Notes under the pieces: generated by a model | Database searches by the model: none | Seen by the model: the letters and a program-made list of their open reading frames with translations, nothing else | Told to the model about the DNA's origin: nothing | Shown here: piece after piece, positions 1-4,637 of the stretch | Layout of the letters: each line of letters starts with the position of its first letter | Numbering within the stretch: position 1 is the first letter of the stretch | Translations under genes and position numbers: made by a program | Assembly: GCA_964514225.1 (NCBI GenBank) | Contig: CAZEPT010000017.1 | Span: 1 to 14,506, forward strand | Direction: 5' to 3' | From: CAZEPT01 sp964514225 | Lineage (GTDB): Bacteria; Patescibacteriota; Minisyncoccia; Phycocordibacterales; UBA9973 | DNA length: 14,506 nucleotides

Positions 1-102
1 ATTCTTTCTCTTACATTTTTATCTTCTATTAGATTCATGAGTAGTCACGTACACGGGTTGGTTTGGACTTTATTGAGACAGTACTTATTTCGTATATCTA
101 TC
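1..102. other. Unassigned edge sequence
   Basis: AT-rich stretch following the 3' end of the minus-strand GIY-YIG gene. I see no open frame, convincing terminator hairpin or RNA gene here. Confidence 0.5.
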
Positions 103-711
103 CTACCCAACGATATCAGGCAAATCTCTGAGTCTCTTACCTCCATATAAAAAGAAATAAGCGCCTTGATATGCTCCGCTCGCATTAAGTTCACCCCGCT
201 GCTCATACAAATAGCGAGCAAGTGGTGACAATTTCCAAACCTGATCGGCGTACTCTACTTCGCGCTCTCCTACAACCCTAGCGACAACATCTTTATCATC
301 CACAAAGACTACTTCATCACCATCTTTTAATCCCTTTCGGTAAAAGCTAAACCTAGCACTTTGCTTGCGGACCTCAGCAAGCTCATCAAAATCTCTTTCT
401 TTATCTCTGTCCTTCGGAAAAATAACCTTACCTTCAAACGAAAGGAGAAGTTGCTTTACAAGTTCCACATCGAGTGCAAAAAGCTCACTCTCGCCTATAC
501 GTTGTCGACTAAAAATCTCATGGAGTAGGCCTTCTTTTTCTTGATAATCATCGAGTTCGATAGCGAATGCACGCCTTAAGCCAACTACATTATAATAACC
601 ATTGGCCTCAAGACCGCGCATACGCTCATGGAAGTTCAAACTTCCAGTCTGTCCTATTTTTATTAGACCAGAAACCGCTGTTGTCATAATGTAAATTATG
701 CCTTTGTTCAT
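103..711 (-). CDS. GIY-YIG (T5orf172-type) nuclease-like protein with RAMA-like C-terminal domain
   Basis: 202 residues. Residues 4-90 read as a GIY-YIG domain of the T5orf172 type. 'IYI' at 6-8 stands for GIY and 'KIGQT' at 18-22 for YIG. They are followed by an arginine around R30, H64 in 'LLHEIF', and a glutamate around E74/E76 in 'GESELFAL', the order of catalytic residues in this family. A charged linker (about 100-118) leads to a C-terminal part (120-197) with the pattern 'GLKDGDEV ... VEYADQVWKLSPLA ... YGGKRLRDL'. This resembles RAMA or DUF4357-type small domains fused to nucleases and methylases; that assignment is by memory of pattern only. Family members act in restriction, homing or repair. 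No methyltransferase partner is adjacent, so the role is unknown. The chosen ATG sits 6 nt behind a TATAAT box, which suggests a leaderless message. Confidence 0.8.
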   Translation of the reverse strand: MNKGIIYIMTTAVSGLIKIGQTGSLNFHERMRGLEANGYYNVVGLRRAFAIELDDYQEKEGLLHEIFSRQRIGESELFALDVELVKQLLLSFEGKVIFPKDRDKERDFDELAEVRKQSARFSFYRKGLKDGDEVVFVDDKDVVARVVGEREVEYADQVWKLSPLARYLYEQRGELNASGAYQGAYFFLYGGKRLRDLPDIVG

Positions 712-717
712 ATTACT

Positions 718-723
718 ATTATA
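718..723 (-). promoter_or_regulatory. -10 box of the GIY-YIG gene, probably leaderless
   Basis: Reading the minus strand, TATAAT is followed by 6 nt and then the ATG at 711. Initiation about 7 nt after the box would place +1 at or next to the start codon. No good -35 is visible 17 nt upstream. Confidence 0.5.
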
Positions 724-923
724 TCGTTCAATTCATAATTTGATACCTACACAGGAATACAGAAGGACCAGGTAACGCTTTGAGATTGTTCTAAAGTTTT
801 GTAAGACTTGGACTCGCCCTCACCTCTCGCCTGTGCCGTCGCACAGACTCGGGCTGGGCACCGCCTCGCAGTTCGCCGTACTCGGCTCACATAGCTCCGG
901 CGTTCTCGTCTTTAAACCCCGAC

Positions 924-964
924 ATGCTTCGCAAGGACAGGCCTTGCCTGTCCTTGCGAAGCAT
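924..964. repeat. Perfect 19-bp inverted repeat with 3-nt loop
   Basis: The arms at 924-942 and 946-964 are exact reverse complements, separated by CTT. There is no T-tract on either side, so this does not look like an ordinary intrinsic terminator. It ends 9 bp before repeat copy A. It could be a REP/BIME-like palindrome, a recombination scar or a structured transcript end. Confidence 0.8.
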
Positions 965-972
965 TGCTGCGA

Positions 973-1047
973 GTCTTAGACGATGTTAGAACCTCATTAA
1001 TCAGTATATCAGACCTCAATTGGTTCAGGATTGTGAAGACGTGGTAA
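973..1047 (+). repeat. 75-bp dispersed repeat, copy A
   Basis: Aligns without gaps to 7143-7217. The outer parts are well conserved (roughly 26 of the first 30 and 13-14 of the last 15 positions) and the middle is variable. It begins with GTCTTAGAC, a palindrome whose centre base is T here and A in copy B. Read in one frame it spells L-D-D-V-R-T-S-L-I before running to a stop. That is close to L-D-D-V-R-T-V-L-L near the C-terminus of the serine recombinase at 12006-13691. A decayed recombinase 3' end or a recombination site are both possible. Confidence 0.65.
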
Positions 1048-1072
1048 GGGTATTTTAATAAATGCGGGTCGC

Positions 1073-1101
1073 TTGACTTTTGACCTGCTTTGGACTAGTA
1101 T
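1073..1101 (+). promoter_or_regulatory. Promoter of small-RNA candidate 1
   Basis: TTGACT at 1073-1078, a 17-nt spacer, and TAGTAT at 1096-1101: a near-consensus sigma-70 arrangement on the plus strand. The nearest downstream open element is the short hairpin transcript ending at 1156. The DUF3800 gene lies on the other strand. Confidence 0.65.
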
Positions 1102-1107
1102 AGAGAC

Positions 1108-1156
1108 ATGGATTGGGGTGTCCCCGATCGGCACGAGGTCCCGCAAGGGACTTTTT
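1108..1156 (+). ncRNA. Small-RNA candidate 1 (about 50 nt)
   Basis: The predicted start is about 7 nt after the -10 box at 1096-1101. The transcript would hold a GGGG-TGT-CCCC hairpin (1115-1125), a short single-stranded stretch, and a terminator hairpin GTCCC-GCAA-GGGAC (1138-1151) with a GNRA-type loop followed by five Ts. Promoter, compact body and terminator on one strand with no start codon or Shine-Dalgarno argue for a non-coding RNA. It runs convergent to the DUF3800 gene, whose stop is at 1174. I cannot assign it to a known RNA class. Confidence 0.55.
1138..1156 (+). terminator. Intrinsic terminator of small-RNA candidate 1
   Basis: 5-bp GC-rich stem, GCAA tetraloop, then TTTTT. Confidence 0.7.
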
Positions 1157-1173
1157 GCATTCTATCTTGTTTC

Positions 1174-1908
1174 CTAAGGGAATATTTTCAACCCATATCC
1201 CACATATGACCCAGCACTGTTTTTCCTGAACTTTTTTTCTACGATGTCATAGGCGGGATAGGGTTCTTTTGGGTTTATAATGTGTCGTGCTACTGGGTAC
1301 GCGCAGAGATCGGCTATCTGTAATCCGCAGTCGTTTTCCTTCTTTTTCTTAAACTCTATTTTCTCCAATCTCTTTTTAAACCTCTCGGGAGTAATATGGC
1401 TGCTTCCATTATCAAGAAGACGATTGTAACGTTTTTGGATTATCTCGTCCTCCACCTTGCCACGACTCTCGAGGGTGATATGCATGGTGCTATCTCCCTT
1501 ATCAATCTCCATGACTGCTCGCTCAAGTAAAAAAGAGAGTGATAGCTCGTATGGATCATCGGCGATTTTGCCATATTTTTCTATAAATTCTTTCTTGTTG
1601 ATTCCGACAGAAATTACAATATATTTACCGCCCTCAAGAATGGCATTCAATTTCTTATAAAAATCCTCTTTCACTTTCAAATCAAATAGTTTTACAAAAA
1701 CACCTTCGCACTTACGAATATCACGGCTATGCAGGATAGCATGTTCACTTCCGAAAAATTCCTTCTTGAGCTCTATAATTTTTGCACATATTTCTTGATA
1801 CGCAGAGTCTTCAAAAAGACATCCGAGCAATACGAAAACAGGAAAATCGGTGTTAACTGAACTTAAGCTTGGGTCTCCTGATTCATCTATAAATAAGTGA
1901 TACTTCAT
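1174..1908 (-). CDS. DUF3800 domain protein
   Basis: 244 residues, full length for a DUF3800 protein. The family signature is at the N-terminus: 'HLFIDESGD' (residues 4-12) with its acidic pair, then a hydrophobic strand 'FVLLGCLF'. Near the C-terminus is the second conserved block, 'GLQIADLCAYPVARH' (about 195-209). The family is predicted to have an RNase H-like fold with a metal site built from these acidic residues, and it is often found in mobile and defence regions; its substrate is not known. Upstream on the minus strand are a possible proximal promoter overlapping the promoter of small-RNA candidate 2, and a clearer distal promoter near 2087-2114 that would give a long structured leader. 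The region before the ATG has only a weak Shine-Dalgarno-like purine run. The family call is firm; any defence role is inference. Confidence 0.85.
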   Translation of the reverse strand: MKYHLFIDESGDPSLSSVNTDFPVFVLLGCLFEDSAYQEICAKIIELKKEFFGSEHAILHSRDIRKCEGVFVKLFDLKVKEDFYKKLNAILEGGKYIVISVGINKKEFIEKYGKIADDPYELSLSFLLERAVMEIDKGDSTMHITLESRGKVEDEIIQKRYNRLLDNGSSHITPERFKKRLEKIEFKKKKENDCGLQIADLCAYPVARHIINPKEPYPAYDIVEKKFRKNSAGSYVGYGLKIFP

Positions 1909-1911
1909 TGA

Positions 1912-1941
1912 TTGCGTGTTCTTTACAGACTTTGATATAAT
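1912..1941 (+). promoter_or_regulatory. Promoter of small-RNA candidate 2
   Basis: TTGCGT (1912-1917), an 18-nt spacer and TATAAT (1936-1941) preceded by TGA, an extended -10. A minus-strand -10 (TATTAT, plus positions 1937-1942) overlaps it, so divergent transcription of DUF3800 and this RNA would compete. Confidence 0.5.
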
Positions 1942-1947
1942 ACTGGT

Positions 1948-1999
1948 ATCGAAAAGGGTACCAAACGGCTAACTACCTAAGGACTACCCTTTTCTTTTT
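1948..1999 (+). ncRNA. Small-RNA candidate 2 (about 50 nt), antisense to the DUF3800 leader
   Basis: The body is one hairpin: 1951-1960 pairs with 1985-1994 (10 bp, A/T-rich outside and GGGTA inside), enclosing a 24-nt loop (1961-1984), and is followed by TTTTT. The layout is that of a promoter directly attached to a terminator with a large loop. It lies opposite the predicted 5' leader of the DUF3800 gene, so it could act as a cis-antisense RNA. Alternatively it is only a terminator protecting against read-through, but I see no plus-strand gene upstream. Confidence 0.45.
1951..1999 (+). terminator. Intrinsic terminator with large loop
   Basis: 10-bp stem, 24-nt loop, five-T tract. It is part of small-RNA candidate 2. 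Confidence 0.5.
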
Positions 2000-2019
2000 G
2001 TCTAAATTTGTTTTTACCC

Positions 2020-2080
2020 CTGCCAGAGGCAGAGTCGGGCGAAGACTCTAACCCCTTTCGGGGAGGGCCGAAGCCATAGT
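2020..2080 (-). ncRNA. Hairpin cluster in the predicted DUF3800 5' leader
   Basis: Read on the minus strand, four helices follow one another: GGC-TTCG-GCC (plus 2066-2075, UUCG loop), CCCC-GAAA-GGGG (2052-2063, GNRA loop), AGAGTC/GACTCT (2031-2049) and CTGCC-TCT-GGCAG (2020-2032), the last two sharing two bases. Hyper-stable UUCG and GAAA loops appear only on this strand, which is why I assign it to minus. A promoter sits just upstream (2087-2114). The cluster would form the start of a ~170-nt leader ahead of the DUF3800 gene. Confidence 0.5.
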
Positions 2081-2086
2081 GACCAT

Positions 2087-2114
2087 AGTATACCAGAATA
2101 ATTTAAGGTAACAA
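2087..2114 (-). promoter_or_regulatory. Promoter upstream of the DUF3800 leader
   Basis: Minus strand: TTGTTA (plus 2109-2114), a 16-nt spacer and TATACT (2087-2092) with a TGG extension. It lies immediately after the stop of the 64-residue gene, so it would give the DUF3800 unit its own start, near 2080. Confidence 0.5.
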
Positions 2115-2117
2115 AAA

Positions 2118-2312
2118 CTACGATACACTTTCTGCCAGTTTTTCAAATTCTGTTCGGTCTATCTTACAACCTTCCAGGACACTTGAGTAATATGCATGCT
2201 CAACATCGAAGGCGATTTCCATCTTTCGTTTTTCCTGTGGGCTCATGTGAGCCATTGCTTTGTGAGCATCTCGTCCGGAGAGTATTACTTTGTTGATGAG
2301 AAAGTTTTTCAT
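2118..2312 (-). CDS. Small protein with Fic-inhibitor-like motif, function unknown
   Basis: 64 residues, acidic C-terminal helix. The stretch 36-60, 'DVEHAYYSSVLEGCKIDRTEFEKL', contains S43-x3-E47-G48, which fits the (S/T)xxxE(G/N) pattern of the inhibitory helix of Fic proteins and their small antitoxins. A short pattern like this can arise by chance, and no Fic protein is visible in the window. It starts 18 nt after the P-loop kinase on the same strand, so the two are probably co-transcribed. A small inverted repeat (2340-2355) overlaps the end of the kinase and could modulate read-through. The ATG has no strong Shine-Dalgarno. Confidence 0.6.
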   Translation of the reverse strand: MKNFLINKVILSGRDAHKAMAHMSPQEKRKMEIAFDVEHAYYSSVLEGCKIDRTEFEKLAESVS

Positions 2313-2330
2313 GGTGACTGTTTAGGGGTC

Positions 2331-2792
2331 CTAAGATGAAACTCTTAAAAGAGTTCTGACTTCTGCTTGATTATGCAAGATGAGTATTCGTTTGCCCTCC
2401 TTATGCTTTTCAAGAATAGAAAGTATTTCCATCCGTGGAAATTTCCAAACATACTTAAATATTCCCAACGTATTAGAAAAGTTCTCAGTGATGTTTTTGA
2501 AATCCACCACGTACCTTTTAAAAACCCTCCAGCATACAACCCATCTCGATAAGTCTAAAAATATGACCGTGTCTGCTTTTGTAGCTCGGTTATCAATAGA
2601 CTTGGTAAAATTTCCATCCAGAATCCATTTATCTTCCTTCGTCAATTCGTTTTGCACTCTTATAAACTCCTCGAAGGGCAAATCCTGCCAGTCATCAAGA
2701 TTGTGTACTGGAATAGTAAGCTTTTCTCCAAGTCTCATTGCGAGAGTGCTTTTTCCTGAGCCAGGGCAACCAATAACCATTATCTTATTCAT
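2331..2792 (-). CDS. P-loop nucleoside/nucleotide kinase-like protein (FlaR-like, AAA_17 type)
   Basis: 153 residues. A Walker A motif, 'GCPGSGKS', lies at 8-15 right after the first beta strand. 'VHNLDD' (about 29-34) follows the first alpha/beta unit. 'DKWILDGNFTKSIDNRATKADTVIFLDL' (about 54-81) matches the 'WI(I/L)DGNY ... R ... AD..I.LD' block of the DNA-topology-modulation/FlaR-like kinases. The C-terminal strand 'KRILILHNQAEV' is the usual family end, so the gene is complete although shorter than typical relatives (roughly 170-180 residues), the deficit falling in the lid region. The true substrate is unknown; the family is annotated variously as adenylate-kinase-like. A TGG-TAGATT extended -10 sits 6 nt before the ATG, suggesting a leaderless transcript with the 64-residue gene downstream. 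Confidence 0.82.
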   Translation of the reverse strand: MNKIMVIGCPGSGKSTLAMRLGEKLTIPVHNLDDWQDLPFEEFIRVQNELTKEDKWILDGNFTKSIDNRATKADTVIFLDLSRWVVCWRVFKRYVVDFKNITENFSNTLGIFKYVWKFPRMEILSILEKHKEGKRILILHNQAEVRTLLRVSS

Positions 2793-2798
2793 AGAATA

Positions 2799-2807
2799 AA
2801 TCTACCA
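2799..2807 (-). promoter_or_regulatory. Extended -10 of the kinase gene, probably leaderless
   Basis: Minus strand TGG-TAGATT, then 6 nt and ATG. The same TAGATTTAT...ATG arrangement occurs before the plus-strand gene at 8781. Confidence 0.45.
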
Positions 2808-2845
2808 CACATTAGCTTTGTTAAAAAACCTAAAATAATTTATGC

Positions 2846-2876
2846 AAAAGTTAAAGCGCACCATTGCTGATGCGCT
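2846..2876 (-). terminator. Terminator after the 87-residue gene
   Basis: Minus strand: an 8-bp stem (plus 2855-2862 with 2869-2876, one G-T pair), 6-nt loop, then a T-rich run broken by AAC. A weaker T-tract than ideal. Confidence 0.55.
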
Positions 2877-2877
2877 C

Positions 2878-2922
2878 GTTTGAAAGTTTTCGGTTACTTC
2901 ACCGAGTGGATGAACCACTATT
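2878..2922 (-). repeat. Conserved stop-codon 3' element, copy 1
   Basis: 28 nt (2895-2922) are identical to 7290-7317, and a 13-nt tail (2878-2890) is identical to 7261-7273. In both copies the TAG stop codon is inside the element at the same place. On the minus strand it forms AGTGG-TTCAT-CCACT followed by a CGGT...ACCG helix, then a terminator. The two coding regions are otherwise unrelated. Confidence 0.8.
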
Positions 2923-3181
2923 CTTGATCACTTTTGCGCCACTGACAGAAGCATCCTGAAACGTACATGCCGCAGTCATTGCAGATTGGCTCGATACGTC
3001 GTGGATATCTTTTTGCCCACGCTTCGTCCAACTTATCCTGTTTACTCTGACATGCTAGATGCTCCTCTTCATTTATACGATCGATGCGGCGATTTTTCTC
3101 TGCCCATTCTTCGTACTGACTCTCGTCTGTGACCGGAACTGTTTTTTTGATCTTTTGAACGAACCATTTCACGATAGACAT
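2918..3181 (-). CDS. Small cysteine-knuckle protein, function unknown
   Basis: 87 residues. The N-terminus 'MSIVKWFVQKIKK' could form a short amphipathic helix. A highly charged helical middle (20-60) follows, and the C-terminus carries C67-x2-C70-x6-C77-x-C79, a plausible zinc-binding knuckle. I do not recognise the family. It has its own strong promoter (3359-3387), a ~170-nt structured leader, an AAAGGAAT Shine-Dalgarno next to the ATG that is covered by a 9-bp helix, the shared 3' element at its stop codon and a terminator. It is therefore a self-contained transcription unit between the transketolase and the kinase gene, and its translation is probably controlled by the leader. Confidence 0.72.
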   Translation of the reverse strand: MSIVKWFVQKIKKTVPVTDESQYEEWAEKNRRIDRINEEEHLACQSKQDKLDEAWAKRYPRRIEPICNDCGMYVSGCFCQWRKSDQE

Positions 3182-3352
3182 AGTATTCCTTTGTTTTTAC
3201 CGACGTGATTGCCGATAAATTGAGGAATACTCATTCTTTCTTGCATCCTTGCGGATGTGGGAGAATGCTAGCTCGGTTGCCGCCGTACCCAGTAATGGCA
3301 ACTTTGTCTTCCTCAAACCGAGGGAAGTAGGCTAGATAACTTAATGAACCCT
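3182..3352 (-). promoter_or_regulatory. Structured 5' leader with sequestered ribosome binding site (riboregulator candidate)
   Basis: Minus-strand order: (a) CTTCC-CTC / GAG-GAAG with a bulge, competing with CTCG/CGAG plus CTAG/CTAG. (b) GTTGCC/GGCAAC closing a 15-nt loop inside the second alternative. (c) CATTCT/AGAATG enclosing an internal loop and CATCC-GCAA-GGATG, a GNRA-type loop. (d) AGTATTCCT pairing with AGGAATACT, which covers the Shine-Dalgarno and ends at the ATG. Two mutually exclusive 5' folds plus a masked ribosome binding site is the usual design of a riboswitch or thermosensor. It matches no class I know. Confidence 0.5.
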
Positions 3353-3358
3353 GCTATA

Positions 3359-3387
3359 ATCATACACCTATTTATACTATTTGTCAA
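3359..3387 (-). promoter_or_regulatory. Strong promoter of the 87-residue gene
   Basis: Minus strand: TTGACA (plus 3382-3387), exactly 17 nt, TATGAT (3359-3364). It is the best -35/-10 match in the window and begins only 14 nt after the transketolase stop. Confidence 0.75.
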
Positions 3388-3401
3388 GGGTGCGTAATGT
3401 A

Positions 3402-4406
3402 TCATGACCTCTTTCGAAGTAGTACTTTTTTCACTGCTTCTTTTATATCTTTTTCACCCATTCCATAGTGTTCAAGTAGCTCCTCAGGTGTTCCCGATTG
3501 ACCAAATTTATCTTTAATTCCAATAAATTCTATAGGTACGGGGAAATGTTGGGCGAGACACTCTGCGACCGCTGATCCCATTCCTCCAGCGATTTGGTGT
3601 TCTTCAACCGTAACTATCGCACCCGTTTCGTGAGCAAGTCTCCAGACAGCATCTTCATCAAGAGGTTTGATTGTGGAAAGATTAATCACTTTTATTTTCC
3701 TACCTTCTTTTTCAAGCTCATGCGCAACTTTTAATGCTTTATGCACAAGTGCACCGGTAGCGATGATTCCTACTTCGGCTTTCACCTCTTTTTCTGGAAC
3801 AAAAAGCAATTGTGCTTTTCCTATGTCAAATGGACTATCTTCAGTAGTAATGATGGGAGTTTTCTCACGAGCCAATCGAATATAAGTTGGTGAGGAAGTT
3901 CTCGCCATAGCCGACGTTGCCTTCTGTGCCTCAATTGCATCACATGGTGAAATAACAACCATTCGAGGGATAACCCTCATGATAGCTATATCCTCAAGAG
4001 CCTGGTGCGTTCCTCCATCGGGTCCTACGGAAACACCAGCATGAGAACCCACAATTTTTACAGGACGATCGTTATAGCAGATAGTTGTACGAATTTGTTC
4101 CCAGTTTCTTCCTGGACTGAACATGGCGTATGAAGTTATAAAAGGAATTTTCCCCATTGCCGCCATACCCGATGCAACGCTTGCAAGATTTTGTTCCGCC
4201 ACCCCAATTTCTATAAATCGTTCTGGGAACTTTTGTTTGAATGATTCCATTCGAGTGGATTCTGTTAAGTCGGCACACAGAGCAACAATATTTTTATTCG
4301 CCTCAGCAGCATTTAAAAGACCTCTACCGAAACCTTTACGAATTTCATCTTGTTCTATGTTTTCTCCAAAGATATTGGGATTAAGTTTTTGTGTTGCATT
4401 AATCAT
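3402..4406 (-). CDS. Transketolase, C-terminal subunit (split form)
   Basis: 334 residues, the length of the C-terminal half in two-subunit transketolases. The pyrimidine-binding domain (about 20-190) has 'ALCADLTEST', 'FIEIGVAEQNLASVASGMA' with the catalytic glutamate E71 that activates thiamine diphosphate, and 'SHAGVSVGPDGGTHQALEDIA'. The C-terminal domain (about 205-330) has 'GIIATGALVHKAL', 'INLSTIKPLD' and 'VTVEEHQIAGGMGSA'. With an N-terminal subunit it would transfer two-carbon ketol units in the non-oxidative pentose phosphate pathway. That N-terminal subunit normally sits directly upstream. Here the upstream gene is the dikinase operon behind a terminator-like hairpin, so the partner must lie outside this window. 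A 1-deoxyxylulose-5-phosphate synthase C-half is an alternative, but transketolase is favoured. Confidence 0.88.
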   Translation of the reverse strand: MINATQKLNPNIFGENIEQDEIRKGFGRGLLNAAEANKNIVALCADLTESTRMESFKQKFPERFIEIGVAEQNLASVASGMAAMGKIPFITSYAMFSPGRNWEQIRTTICYNDRPVKIVGSHAGVSVGPDGGTHQALEDIAIMRVIPRMVVISPCDAIEAQKATSAMARTSSPTYIRLAREKTPIITTEDSPFDIGKAQLLFVPEKEVKAEVGIIATGALVHKALKVAHELEKEGRKIKVINLSTIKPLDEDAVWRLAHETGAIVTVEEHQIAGGMGSAVAECLAQHFPVPIEFIGIKDKFGQSGTPEELLEHYGMGEKDIKEAVKKVLLRKRS

Positions 4407-4432
4407 TTATAAAAAAGTATCTTTTGAGAGTA

Positions 4433-4460
4433 ATGATACCATTAATTTTGCGTTAATAAA
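4433..4460 (-). promoter_or_regulatory. Candidate promoter of the transketolase gene
   Basis: Minus strand: TTTATT, 16-nt spacer, TATCAT with a TGG extension. The -35 is weak and overlaps the end of the terminator-like hairpin at 4459-4491. Confidence 0.35.
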
Positions 4461-4491
4461 AAATAAGGCACCCTATGCTAATCTTATTTTT
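4459..4491 (-). terminator. Bidirectional terminator-like hairpin
   Basis: AAAAATAAG (4459-4467) pairs with CTTATTTTT (4483-4491), with a further 3-bp GCA/TGC helix inside. On the minus strand the stem runs into TTTTTTATT. It separates the dikinase operon from the transketolase gene. The stem is AT-rich, so efficiency is uncertain. Confidence 0.5.
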
Positions 4492-4637
4492 AAGCTATCA
4501 TAATCGCATAATTAACTGTCCATTTGTTTTTGCTATCTTGAGTGGAATGGTCTGTTGCTTTGAAGAAATAATTATTTTAACAAATATATCTTTGTGAAGC
4601 CTTATTATATTAATTACCACTCAGGATTAAATTATCT

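Larger units (their letters stand above)
712..1072. other. Gene-free region with GC-rich, hairpin-rich sequence
   Basis: About 360 bp between the start of the GIY-YIG gene and the small-RNA promoter at 1073. Positions 800-920 are clearly more GC-rich than the rest of the window and contain small inverted repeats (for example CTGTGC...GCACAG near 830-846). The perfect hairpin at 924-964 and repeat copy A at 973-1047 are listed separately. No frame here looks like a gene. Confidence 0.55.

Noticed and set aside
190..215. Partial match of the GIY-YIG coding region to the 25-bp direct repeats around the methyltransferase
   Set aside because: Scattered identities over about 20 nt inside a coding sequence; not better than expected by chance.
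1961..1984. Similarity of the loop of small-RNA candidate 2 (CGGCTAACTAC) to the 530-loop region of 16S rRNA
   Set aside because: Only 11 nt match and the flanks differ; treated as chance.
3365..3381. AAATAGGTGT in the promoter spacer of the 87-residue gene as a third copy of the shared leader motif
   Set aside because: Only about 10 nt match, no hairpin partner follows, and the position is before the transcription start.
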